A stretch of 52,333 nucleotides of DNA. Source: Arsenicitalea aurantiaca (GTDB lineage: Bacteria; Pseudomonadota; Alphaproteobacteria; Rhizobiales; Devosiaceae). Location: the NCBI RefSeq assembly GCF_003994485.1, contig NZ_RZNJ01000008.1, positions 88,699 to 141,031 of the forward strand, in the 5' to 3' direction. A model generated the notes under the pieces. It was given only the letters and a program-made list of their open reading frames with translations, was not told the origin of the DNA and did not search any database. Position numbers and translations under genes: made by a program. This document shows, one piece after another, positions 1 to 7,252 of the stretch. How positions within the stretch are numbered: position 1 is the first letter of the stretch; each line of letters begins with the position of its first letter.

Positions 1-333
1 GCTCATCGCCGCAAGCTCGATGACCGGGACCCTCGTCATCTCGAGCTTGCGTGCGGCCAGCAGCCGGCCATGACCGGCGATGACACCGTTGTCGCCATCG
101 ACGAGGATGGGGTTGGTCCAGCCGAACTCCCGGATCGAAGCCGCAATCTGTGCGACCTGACGATCGGTGTGGGTGCGGGCGTTGCGGGCGTAGGGGATGA
201 GGCTGGCGACGTCGCGATAGCTGATGGCCAGGTCCCTGAGCACTGCGGAGTTGGTCGCATGATCGGGCCCTCCAGGATGCTCGCCAGCGACTGCCAGGGC
301 TTTGGATTGTTTGAGTTCTGCTGCCTGCGCCAC
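1..333 (-). CDS. ParB/Srx N-terminal domain protein, probably start of a DNA methyltransferase (partial)
   Basis: Reading leftward, an open frame runs off the left window edge without a stop. It encodes the ParB-like nuclease/DNA-binding fold: a segment IPYARNARTHTDRQVAQI, then SIREFGWTNPILVD and VIAGHGRLLAARKL, which are the classic ParB boxes. In phages and integrative elements this exact arrangement usually heads a site-specific DNA adenine/cytosine methyltransferase, but only about 111 residues are visible, so the catalytic part is not seen. The start is taken as a GTG at 333; the frame stays open upstream to a stop near 435, so a longer non-ATG start is possible. A ParB-only protein is the alternative. 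Confidence 0.75.
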   Translation of the reverse strand, partial: MAQAAELKQSKALAVAGEHPGGPDHATNSAVLRDLAISYRDVASLIPYARNARTHTDRQVAQIAASIREFGWTNPILVDGDNGVIAGHGRLLAARKLEMTRVPVIELAAMS

Positions 334-676
334 TGCCGGTGACCCCCATGCCAATTTCGCGGGTGTGAAAGTTGGACGGCCCCACCGGTCAGGGATCGGA
401 TCGGCGGAGACTTTTCCACCTCCCCCCCGCCTTCAGGCCATGGTCAATTCTACGCCGGCAGCTATGGCTATGGGAATCCTGACATTTCTTCGAAAGGAGC
501 CGCAGCTCTACGCAGGATTACTCCGATCTGAAGACCGACCCGGCGTGGGAGCCCTTTCTGGCCAATCTTTGACCCGTGCGATTCGCAGCGGCTGATGCTC
601 GCGCCGGAGGTTCATTCCAGTTCGGATTGGACTTTGGCGGGTTCCATGCGTTGTGCCCATCTACGGAGGACACGCC
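334..676. other. Intergenic region, nothing recognised
   Basis: About 340 bases between the ParB-domain gene and the small gene at 677. Short open frames exist on both strands, but none shows a recognisable domain, a good ribosome binding site and consistent codon use together. It probably carries the divergent promoters of the two neighbours, though no convincing -35/-10 pair was seen. Confidence 0.4.
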
Positions 677-913
677 ATGACCAAGCAGAAGAAGCCTGAC
701 GATCGAAGCAAGACCACAGCGGCCACCCGACAGACACCGATCCAGCCCTACGATGTGGCCGACGGCGTCATGACGGTGAGAGGTGCAGATGGCCGGCCAC
801 ATGAAACGCCAGCCTCAGAGGCCGAGGAAGCCAATGAGGCGCTCAACAGGTCGACGGAGAAACCTGAACGTCCATCGGTCGGGCCGGCGGGTCTGCGCGG
901 CAGTCCCGACTGA
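677..913 (+). CDS. Small hypothetical protein of the mobile region
   Basis: A 78-residue, strongly charged protein (starts MTKQKKPDDRSK, many Lys, Arg, Glu, Pro) with no recognised domain. The ATG at 677 is preceded by GGAGG at 667-671, a good ribosome binding site, which favours it over the upstream in-frame ATG at 653. It has no cysteines and no hydrophobic stretch, so it is likely a soluble, perhaps disordered, cytoplasmic protein. It sits alone between the ParB-domain gene and the iteron block. Similar short hydrophilic proteins are common cargo in alphaproteobacterial integrative elements, but no function can be assigned. Confidence 0.5.
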   Translation: MTKQKKPDDRSKTTAATRQTPIQPYDVADGVMTVRGADGRPHETPASEAEEANEALNRSTEKPERPSVGPAGLRGSPD

Positions 914-1037
914 CCATTCGCTCCTTGAGCCCCCCGCCAAAGCGCGCACTGCGCGAGCGTCGCGTCGTGCCGTTCTCTCCCCTTCCGGAAGGCGGGCCGC
1001 GCGGTGCGGCCACGCCATACCTTTAGGTATGGTCATG

Positions 1038-1169
1038 AGTTCCGCAAACCTCCGCTTTATTTTTCAAGGGGTTAGACACCCAACCTCCGCGACTTCCGCA
1101 AACAGTTCCGCACCAGCAAGATCAATGACTTAGTACATGGACTTCCGCAGACCTCCGCAGACTTCCGCA
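1038..1169. repeat. Cluster of eight 9-bp iterons A(C/G)(T/C)TCCGCA
   Basis: Copies begin at 1038, 1048, 1083, 1092, 1104, 1141, 1151 and 1161; variants are ACTTCCGCA, AGTTCCGCA and ACCTCCGC(A/T/G). Several neighbouring copies are 9-12 bp apart (three in a row exactly 10 bp apart), so they lie on one face of the helix. The block starts immediately beyond the stop codon of the RepA-like ATPase gene. Iterons next to a RepA-type gene suggest a replication origin or a binding array for the element's initiator or regulator, which is inference. Confidence 0.65.
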
Positions 1170-1173
1170 CGGG

Positions 1174-2292
1174 TCAGAGCCAGTTCAACACACGCAACCC
1201 TTTACGCTTGCTCCGGCGTTCAAGTATGTCCAGGACGATGATCTCATTGTCGGTCCAAAGGGACAGGAGCCGGCTGATATCGGCCTGCTTCAGGCCGAAG
1301 CGCTCCGCCAGACATCGTGGTGCATATCGGCCTGTCGCCTTCGACTGCGGCGCGGTCGATAGCGGATTGTTGCTCTTCCAGCCTTCATCGATGACTTTCA
1401 GCATCTGGCGGCAGACCTCTCGCGACGGTAAGGCCTCGGCGTCGTCGGCAGTTTCGGCGGCAACCACCACGCAGCTTGTCACCTCTTCGCCATCCTGATC
1501 CTTGCCGAGCGAGACGGTCTCCAACGCGAAGCTGAACGTGTCGCCGCCCTGGTGATCGCGCTGCTTGGTCACTGCCGCGACCCGCGTCCCGGCCTCATCG
1601 AGCTGCACCTCGATCTCGGTATCGGTGGCGGCCCTCAGAGAGTTGTGGCCGCGGGCGCCGCGGGCAAGGTCCTTGCCGGTGTGATGGACGACAAGAACAT
1701 GAGCGCCCGTCGCCTGCCGCAGTTTGTCGACGTTCGCAACGAACGCCGTCATGTCTACCGGACCGTTCTCGTCGCCACCGGCGATGACGCGCGAAAGGGT
1801 GTCTATGACCAGAAGCCTCAGAGGATTGCCGGTGCTGATCGCCCCGGCAAGTTCGATGAGCCGCGGCAGGTCCGCATCCGGATGGAGCAGGTCAAGGCCC
1901 GCCCGCCGCAGCGCCAGCGGTACTGCGGTCCGATCGAGCCGGCGACGCAGCGCCACCATGCGATTGGCAATGCCGTTGCCGCCCTCCGCCGCAAGGTAGA
2001 GCACGGTCCCGCCTGCCACCCGTCGCGTGCGCCAAGGCATGTTGGCCGCCACGTGGAAGGCGAGATCGAGAGCGAGGAAGGTCTTGCCCGAATTGGATGG
2101 GCCGTAGACCACGGACATGGCGCCCTGGTCCAGAAGACCCTTGATGACATAGGCAGACCCAAGGGCAGGCTCGATCTCGGAAAACCATTCGATCTCGTCG
2201 ATCATCGGCGTTATCGGCCTTCGGCCTGCCGCCGACCCGTTCGGACCGGTCGAGGGCGTGAACGGCTCGTAATCCCATGGGTCGGTGCTCAT
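1174..2292 (-). CDS. RepA-like hexameric AAA family ATPase/helicase
   Basis: A 372-residue P-loop ATPase of the RecA/DnaB-like (AAA_25) type found as RepA in plasmids and integrative elements. The Walker A motif is GPSNSGKT at about residue 63-70 and the Walker B strand is LLVIDTLSRV at about 160-170, followed by VLVVHHTGKD, the sensor segment typical of RSF1010-RepA-like helicases. The C-terminal 80 residues look like a winged-helix region (LAERFGLKQADISRLLSLW). Its ATG overlaps the stop of the preceding gene (ATGA), so the two are translationally coupled. It probably unwinds or remodels element DNA for replication, and the iterons just downstream support that. A regulatory ATPase role cannot be excluded. 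Confidence 0.8.
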   Translation of the reverse strand: MSTDPWDYEPFTPSTGPNGSAAGRRPITPMIDEIEWFSEIEPALGSAYVIKGLLDQGAMSVVYGPSNSGKTFLALDLAFHVAANMPWRTRRVAGGTVLYLAAEGGNGIANRMVALRRRLDRTAVPLALRRAGLDLLHPDADLPRLIELAGAISTGNPLRLLVIDTLSRVIAGGDENGPVDMTAFVANVDKLRQATGAHVLVVHHTGKDLARGARGHNSLRAATDTEIEVQLDEAGTRVAAVTKQRDHQGGDTFSFALETVSLGKDQDGEEVTSCVVVAAETADDAEALPSREVCRQMLKVIDEGWKSNNPLSTAPQSKATGRYAPRCLAERFGLKQADISRLLSLWTDNEIIVLDILERRSKRKGLRVLNWL

Positions 2293-2924
2293 GCCGCCCT
2301 CGCATTGTCTGCGGCAGCAACGACGATCTGTTCGTCGTCGACGACGCTATGAGCCATGCGCAGCAGCTCCCGGGCGTGAGCGCGATCGCGTGCTGCGATG
2401 GGACCGGGGATATCCATCAGCTGGCGCGCCGCAAGCCTCGGTGTAACGACCGCCGCGCCCGCACACCCGGCCTTGAGCCAGTCAAGCGGCGTGCGGTGCA
2501 TGACGAGCGCCTTGCCCAAGGTGTAGGTCGCAGGATTGAGCGCGTGCCAAAGCCCTAGCAGCGGCGCCCGTCCGAACATGGTGAGCACATGGCCCGGCCC
2601 GTCGACCGGCCAGGCCACGATGTCGATGGTAGTTTCGCCATCGACGTCATAGGCCTCGCAGACGAAGGCATCGTACCGGCTGCCCGTAGCGTCCCAGTCG
2701 AACCTGCCATTGCCGCAGTCGACTACGGACATGACCGCCGTCCCCCCGACAAAGTCGGAGATCAGCCCCACGTCCAGGACATGGCGACGCACATAGGCGA
2801 TGTAGGCCGGGGTCGGCCAGGCACGCTCATAGAATTGGTGGCGGGCGACAAGGAGACCGGGATCGAACCGCTCGCACTGGCCAACGGAGCGCTGGCTGGG
2901 ATATCGCGGATCCCGTCCGCTCAT
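2289..2924 (-). CDS. Hypothetical protein of the RepA operon
   Basis: A 211-residue protein with no domain I can name. It is mixed alpha/beta in character, with tryptophan- and tyrosine-rich segments (FDWDATGSRYDAFVCEAYDVDGE, DIVAWPVDGPG), and no signal peptide or membrane helix. The middle segment recalls small proteins that accompany RepA-like ATPases in alphaproteobacterial integrative elements. The ATG overlaps the stop of the upstream HTH gene (ATGA at 2921-2924), and its own stop overlaps the ATPase start, so all three form one tightly coupled operon. That position suggests a role in replication or transfer of the element, but this is inference from context only. Confidence 0.65.
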   Translation of the reverse strand: MSGRDPRYPSQRSVGQCERFDPGLLVARHQFYERAWPTPAYIAYVRRHVLDVGLISDFVGGTAVMSVVDCGNGRFDWDATGSRYDAFVCEAYDVDGETTIDIVAWPVDGPGHVLTMFGRAPLLGLWHALNPATYTLGKALVMHRTPLDWLKAGCAGAAVVTPRLAARQLMDIPGPIAARDRAHARELLRMAHSVVDDEQIVVAAADNARAA

Positions 2925-3136
2925 GGCTGCTCTCGCGTCGGAGACGCCGAGCCTGGTGAGACGATGTGCAATCTGGCCGACTCATAGGCCTCGACATCCT
3001 CGAGCCTGTAGCAGACCCGCCCGCCGATCTTGACGTAGCTCGGACCATCCTTCTGCCAGCGCCACCGCTCGAGCGTGCGAGGGCTGACATTCCAGCGGCG
3101 TGCGAGTTGGCGTTGATCGAAGTGCTGAGTGGTCAT
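2921..3136 (-). CDS. AlpA/excisionase-type helix-turn-helix DNA-binding protein
   Basis: A 71-residue protein. Its first 55 residues form a MerR-like winged HTH of the AlpA/Xis family: QLARRWNVSPRTLERWRWQKDGP, then YVKIGGRVCYRLEDVEAYE, the standard pattern of excisionase-like proteins. Such proteins regulate integration/excision or element genes. The start at 3136 is chosen because AGGAAACAGG lies directly upstream and homology begins there; the frame is open further upstream to 3346, but that extension is basic, low-quality sequence. It is the first gene of the leftward AlpA-unknown-RepA operon and overlaps its neighbour by ATGA. It may act together with the serine recombinase encoded at 4827. 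Confidence 0.82.
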   Translation of the reverse strand: MTTQHFDQRQLARRWNVSPRTLERWRWQKDGPSYVKIGGRVCYRLEDVEAYESARLHIVSPGSASPTREQP

Positions 3137-3291
3137 TCCTGTTTCCTCACATTCGCAATTGAACGTGAGCAAGATCGTGCAGGACAGAGAAGCGGATCGA
3201 CCAGCCAGAGAGGGCGCAAGAGCACGCAAGAGAACTCTGCCCGAACCCGGGGAGATCTCTGCGAACGAGCGGGGAGAACTCTTACCTCGCG

Positions 3292-4011
3292 CTATTGCGC
3301 GGCATCTTCGCTCTCGCCAGTATCGGCATTTGGCACGAGCCTGCACCTGCCGTTGCCGAATACGATATGCCGGCGAAGTTTCTCCCAGTTGGGGCTTCCG
3401 GTGAAAGCCTTCGCGATGGAATCCGCATTGGAGCCTGCCTCAAGCAGCACCGCCCTGGTCTCCAGATCGCGATCTTCCTTCCAGGCATCGACCAGCAGCT
3501 TGACGATGTGTTGCTGGATCTCGCCGCGCAAATGCATGCGGTCCTCGCCGATGACCAGAAGTTCCAGATCCTCGGACAGGGAAACCAAATCGGTGTCGTC
3601 GTCAGCATCGTTCGGAGCGGCCCGCTCTCTGTTGGTGAAGAACGAGCGGCCGAGCAGATGGGCCATCGGATGCTCGTGCAACTCGATCCCGATCAGTTCG
3701 ATGTCTTCAAGCCGCGCCGTGGCGGACGCGTAATCGAGCTCCAGCAAGCCCCAGATGTCTGCCGATATCTCCTCGCGCCGACTCTGAGGTGTGAGCGGCC
3801 GGCGAAGAGCCGTCGCCACGAGCCTGTATTCGCGAATGGCGCAGTTGAGCTCATGCTCCAGTCGACCACGGTACACTTCCCGCTGCTCCTCAATGGCGAT
3901 GTCCTCGCCCACGGGATGCTGATCGAGCCATTCCACGATCTCGGGATCGCCAAAGACCCTGAACGCCTCCGAGAGCGGATAGGAACGGCGCGGTAAAAAC
4001 ATCCCGAACAT
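3292..4011 (-). CDS. Hypothetical acidic protein of the mobile region
   Basis: A 239-residue protein with no recognised domain. It is largely alpha-helical in appearance and acidic (DPEIVEWLDQHPVGEDIAIEEQREVYRGRLEHEL, a run of Asp residues near the middle). The frame extends upstream to 4215, but the ATG at 4011 is preferred because GGAG lies 7 bases before it and codon use deteriorates upstream. It has no signal peptide. It sits 155 bases upstream of the AlpA-like operon on the same strand and is divergent from the recombinase cassette. Its function is unknown. Confidence 0.55.
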   Translation of the reverse strand: MFGMFLPRRSYPLSEAFRVFGDPEIVEWLDQHPVGEDIAIEEQREVYRGRLEHELNCAIREYRLVATALRRPLTPQSRREEISADIWGLLELDYASATARLEDIELIGIELHEHPMAHLLGRSFFTNRERAAPNDADDDTDLVSLSEDLELLVIGEDRMHLRGEIQQHIVKLLVDAWKEDRDLETRAVLLEAGSNADSIAKAFTGSPNWEKLRRHIVFGNGRCRLVPNADTGESEDAAQ

Positions 4012-4207
4012 CCAATTGCTCCAACTGCCAGGGCAGGAACATAGAATGAACATGAACAGTGGTGGAGTCCTGACCTTCCTTGTGAACCGCATCGCTTCGC
4101 GGCCCTGCTTTTGTAGCCGCACCTCTTCGCCAAGCCCCTGATTTTGTTTGTGTGGCCCATCCGGTAGCGGCATGTTCGGGCTCATGAACCCGCTCCATCC
4201 ACGCCAT

Positions 4208-4378
4208 ATGAGCACCAGCGAGCGCCTCGCTGCACTGACGAAGATCCTGGCGCTGGGTCTCGTCCGGCTACGGCTCGCGCAGTCAAGCGAACACTTGCCG
4301 CATGATGGAGATAGTTCGCTACGCTACCTGCCCGACCAGAGCGGTCATGCAACTCCAACTCATCGGAGAAGTGCATGA
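4208..4378 (+). CDS. Small conserved-looking protein leading the recombinase cassette
   Basis: A 56-residue frame, MSTSERLAALTKILALGLVRLRL..., ending SGHATPTHRRSA. I recall this pattern (ILA.GL.RL.A..SS, then ESSLD..P.QSGHA) from small hypothetical proteins that precede DUF2924 genes in alphaproteobacterial recombinase elements; this is memory, not a search. The stop TGA overlaps the ATG of the DUF2924 gene (ATGA at 4375-4378), the same coupling seen at the next two junctions, which argues that it is a real gene. No clear ribosome binding site was seen. Function unknown. Confidence 0.6.
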   Translation: MSTSERLAALTKILALGLVRLRLAQSSEHLPHDGDSSLRYLPDQSGHATPTHRRSA

Positions 4379-4830
4379 CGATCCCCGACCCCATCCCCGC
4401 GCGCCTGGCCGCGCTCAAGACTGCTGCCACGGCTGACCTGAAGCAGCAGTGGCGCGACCTGTTCGACAGCGAGCCGCCACCGTTCAACCGGCGCTATCTC
4501 GAAAGCCGCCTCGCCTATCGCATCCAGGAACTGGCTTATGGCGGGCTCAGGCCCGAGACGATCCGAAAGCTCGAACGGCTTGGCGAGGACCTGGATGGCG
4601 GCGACAGGACGAAGCGCGGCATGCGTCTCGACCGTGACCGTCCCATCACCGGCACACGGTTGCTGCGGGAATGGCAGGGTGTCGAACAGATCGTCACGGT
4701 CACCGCTGACGGCTTCGAGTGGCAGGGGCGGCCCTACAGGTCGCTCTCGGCCATCGCCCGCGCCATCACCGGCACGCGGTGGAACGGCTGGACCTTCTTC
4801 GGGCTCAGGAACCACAGGGGGCGGACATGA
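4375..4830 (+). CDS. DUF2924 domain-containing protein
   Basis: A 151-residue protein matching DUF2924: an N-terminal segment LKQQWRDLFDSEPPPFNRRYLESRLAYRIQEL, then a C-terminal SH3-like part with GFEWQGRPYRSLSAIARAITGTRWNGWTFFGL. This family almost always sits directly before a large serine recombinase in proteobacterial mobile elements and phages, and probably assists it; its biochemical role is not established. Here its first ATG overlaps the stop of the small upstream gene, and its TGA overlaps the recombinase ATG (ATGA at 4827-4830). The protein looks full length and intact. Confidence 0.88.
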   Translation: MTIPDPIPARLAALKTAATADLKQQWRDLFDSEPPPFNRRYLESRLAYRIQELAYGGLRPETIRKLERLGEDLDGGDRTKRGMRLDRDRPITGTRLLREWQGVEQIVTVTADGFEWQGRPYRSLSAIARAITGTRWNGWTFFGLRNHRGRT

Positions 4831-6152
4831 CGAAGCTCCCGGAGAAATCGAAACTCGTCCGCAAGCTGAGATGCGCGGTCTACACCCGGAAATCTTCCGA
4901 GGAAGGGTTGGAGCAGGAGTTCAACAGCCTCCACGCCCAGCGGGAGGCCTGCGAAGCGTACATCGCCAGCCAGCGTTCCGAGGGCTGGGTGCTGGTCCGG
5001 GACCAGTATGACGACGGCGGCATATCAGGCGGCACGCTGGAACGCCCGGGGCTGAAGCGGCTGCTGGGGGATATCGAGGACGGCCTGGTCGACGTTGTCG
5101 TCGTCTACAAGATCGACCGCCTCAGCCGCTCGCTCGCCGACTTCGCCAAGCTGGTCGAGGTGTTCGACCGGAACGGCGTGACCTTCGTCTCAGTCACGCA
5201 GTCCTTCAACACCACGACCTCCATGGGCCGGCTGACGCTGAACATCCTGCTCTCGTTCGCCCAGTTCGAGCGCGAGGTCACGGCCGAGCGCATCCGCGAC
5301 AAGGTCGCCGCGAGCCGCAGGAAAGGCATGTGGATGGGCGGCGTGCCGCCCTTCGGCTATCGCGTCGAGAACCGGAAGCTCCTGGTCGACGAGCATGCAG
5401 CCAATCATGTCCGCTGGATCTTCACCCGCTTCCTCGAGATCGGGTCATGCACGGAACTGGCGCGGGAGGTCGGCACGCGCGGCATCCGCACACCGCGCGG
5501 CAACAGGATCGACAAGAAATACATCTACCGCATGCTCGGCAACCGCGTCTATATCGGCGAGGCGGTGCACAAGGGCGACAGCTATCCAGGCGAACACGAC
5601 GCGATCATCGACCGCGAGACCTGGGACAAGGTTCACGCCATCCTGCAGGAGAGCCCGCGCAAGCGCGCCGCACGCACCCGCGCCGACACGCCCGCGCTGC
5701 TGAAGGGGCTGCTCTTCGGACCCGATGGCGCGGCGTTCTCCCCGACCCACACCCGCAAGGGCGGCAGGCTATACCGCTACTATGTCAGCCAGACAGTGCT
5801 GAAGCACGGCGCTGGGTCGTGCCCGGTGGGCCGCGTGCCTGCGGGCGAGATCGAGGCTGCCGTCATTGACCAGCTGCGCGCCGTGTTCCGCCAGCCGGAG
5901 ATCGTGGCGGGGACGTGGAAGGCAGCACGTATCCAGGACGAGGAGATCACAGAGGCCGACGCACGGGCAGCGCTTCAGCAGCTCGACCCGCTGTGGGATG
6001 AACTCTTCCCCACCGAGCAGGCGCGTATCGTTCAGCTGCTGGTCGAACGTGTCGACATCGGCATCGATGGGCTGAGTGTCCGACTGCGCATGAATGGTCT
6101 CGACGGCCTCGCGCGCGAGATGCAGGCAGACGCGCTGGAGAAAGCTGCATGA
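4827..6152 (+). CDS. Large serine recombinase (resolvase/invertase family integrase)
   Basis: A 441-residue recombinase. The N-terminal catalytic resolvase domain is complete: AVYTRKSSEEG with the nucleophilic serine near residue 19, the conserved VYKIDRLSR segment, and FAQFEREVTAERIRDKVAASR. The recombinase domain follows (GVPPFGYRVENRKLLVDE, about residues 170-270), then a zinc-ribbon-like part and a C-terminal helical region. It catalyses site-specific DNA integration/excision through a phosphoserine intermediate. It is somewhat short for a large serine integrase (commonly 450-600) but appears intact. The start at 4827 overlaps the DUF2924 stop. It is probably the mobility gene of this element; no attachment sites could be identified. 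Confidence 0.9.
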   Translation: MTKLPEKSKLVRKLRCAVYTRKSSEEGLEQEFNSLHAQREACEAYIASQRSEGWVLVRDQYDDGGISGGTLERPGLKRLLGDIEDGLVDVVVVYKIDRLSRSLADFAKLVEVFDRNGVTFVSVTQSFNTTTSMGRLTLNILLSFAQFEREVTAERIRDKVAASRRKGMWMGGVPPFGYRVENRKLLVDEHAANHVRWIFTRFLEIGSCTELAREVGTRGIRTPRGNRIDKKYIYRMLGNRVYIGEAVHKGDSYPGEHDAIIDRETWDKVHAILQESPRKRAARTRADTPALLKGLLFGPDGAAFSPTHTRKGGRLYRYYVSQTVLKHGAGSCPVGRVPAGEIEAAVIDQLRAVFRQPEIVAGTWKAARIQDEEITEADARAALQQLDPLWDELFPTEQARIVQLLVERVDIGIDGLSVRLRMNGLDGLAREMQADALEKAA

Positions 6153-6565
6153 CCCCGGCGCAGCACGATGCCGACACGGTCACGGTCCACGTCCCCTTCC
6201 GCATCGTGAAGCGCGGTGGGCGCAAGCAGATGCAATTGCCGGATGGCGCAGCTCGACCACGCAAAGCCGACAACACGCTGATCAAGGCTCTGGCGCGCGC
6301 CTTCCGCTGGAAAAGGATGTTGGAGTGGGGCGAGTTCGCCACCATCGCCGAACTGGCCCAACGCGAGGGCATCGCGTCCTCTTACATGACCCGGGTCCTG
6401 CGCCTCACCCTGCTCGCGCCAGCAACCATCGAGGCGGTCCTCGACGGAGCGCAAGCGGCCGATCTGACGCTGTCGCGGCTGCTGGAGCCGTTTTCCGAGA
6501 TCTGGTGGATGCAGCCCGGCTACGGGGCGGCCGTGGGAGCTCGACCTGATGACCACAGCAGCTGA
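6149..6565 (+). CDS. Small hypothetical protein closing the recombinase cassette
   Basis: A 138-residue basic protein that overlaps the recombinase stop by ATGA. The central part, RAFRWKRMLEWGEFATIAELAQREGIASSYMTRVLRLTLLAP, reads as a helix-turn-helix-like segment, so it may bind DNA. Proteins of this look follow the serine recombinase in many alphaproteobacterial DUF2924 elements (recalled, not searched). The last 20 residues look irregular (WWMQPGYGAAVGARPDDHSS), so a small 3' frameshift or degeneration is possible. It is likely a recombination accessory or regulator, by context only. Confidence 0.68.
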   Translation: MTPAQHDADTVTVHVPFRIVKRGGRKQMQLPDGAARPRKADNTLIKALARAFRWKRMLEWGEFATIAELAQREGIASSYMTRVLRLTLLAPATIEAVLDGAQAADLTLSRLLEPFSEIWWMQPGYGAAVGARPDDHSS

Positions 6566-6916
6566 TCGCCCTGAGCCCTCGCCACCACGATCACGTCTGC
6601 GGGGAGCAGACAACGACCTCGCTACGGCGGCTTTGCGCCCTCATTTCAGCCCCTCAGGCCGCCTTTTCGATTTCCTGAAACCTGCCGGTCCCCTTAGCCA
6701 CTGGCGGTGGCAGCAAGGGGGTGGAAAACGGACTGTCGGGTTTTGGCGTGGCGCCGCCGAAAGCGGCCTCGGCTTGTTTGCCCCGTGCTTGCAGGGTGCC
6801 ACATAGGCTTCTTTGTCGACAAAGTTTTGGCGGCATATCCAGAACCCTCATATCGATATTTGACATATCAACGTCGACGATCTAGGCATCAATCATTGTG
6901 TGTTTAGAGGACTCCT
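6566..6916. other. Intergenic region after the recombinase cassette
   Basis: About 350 bases with no convincing gene; short frames on both strands lack domains and ribosome binding sites. The right end carries the promoter/operator of the XRE regulator (separate entry). Being next to the recombinase cassette, it could contain an attachment site, but no repeat pair was found by eye. Confidence 0.4.
6855..6888 (+). promoter_or_regulatory. Candidate promoter with overlapping operator for the XRE-SulP operon
   Basis: TTGACA at 6860-6865 and TAGGCA at 6883-6888 are separated by 17 bp, a fair sigma-70-type pair. A 5-5-5 palindrome, GATAT TTGAC ATATC (6855-6869), overlaps the -35 box and would suit autorepression by the XRE protein encoded at 6917. 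No experimental support. Confidence 0.45.
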
Positions 6917-7177
6917 ATGATCACTGGGCCACAGATGCGCGCCGCGCGCGCCATGCTCGGTATCGACCAGAAGACACTGGCGGAACTAGCCGGGCTTTCC
7001 GTTCCGACAATACAGCGCATGGAAGCCAGCAATGGAAATGTGCGTGGTGTCGTAGATAGCCTGACCAAGGTGGTCGCGGCACTCGAACTTGCTGGCGTCG
7101 AACTCATCGGAGAAGGATCCGCCAGCACGGCAAGCGGACGAGGCGTGCGCCTGAAGGCGCCCCCACCCAGACACTGA
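6917..7177 (+). CDS. XRE-family helix-turn-helix transcriptional regulator
   Basis: An 86-residue protein consisting mostly of a Cro/C1-type HTH: MRAARAMLGIDQKTLAELAGLSVPTIQRMEASNG (residues about 7-40), followed by a short helix KVVAALELAGVELIGE. It is preceded by GAGGA five bases before the ATG. Small XRE regulators of this form commonly sit just before SulP transporter genes in alphaproteobacteria, and here the SulP gene follows about 75 bases downstream on the same strand. It probably controls that transporter and its own promoter. It is intact and of usual length for the family. Confidence 0.85.
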   Translation: MITGPQMRAARAMLGIDQKTLAELAGLSVPTIQRMEASNGNVRGVVDSLTKVVAALELAGVELIGEGSASTASGRGVRLKAPPPRH

Positions 7178-7252
7178 TCCCTCAACCCCGCGACGGCGAC
7201 CGCCGACGACATGCCGACGATCCCGCCGCAACCCTCAAAGGTGCGGCCGAAG

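Noticed and set aside
36-419. 127-codon leftward frame starting MEKSPPIRSL
   Set aside because: Ser/Pro/Thr-rich shadow in another frame of the ParB-domain gene, which shows the conserved ParB boxes.
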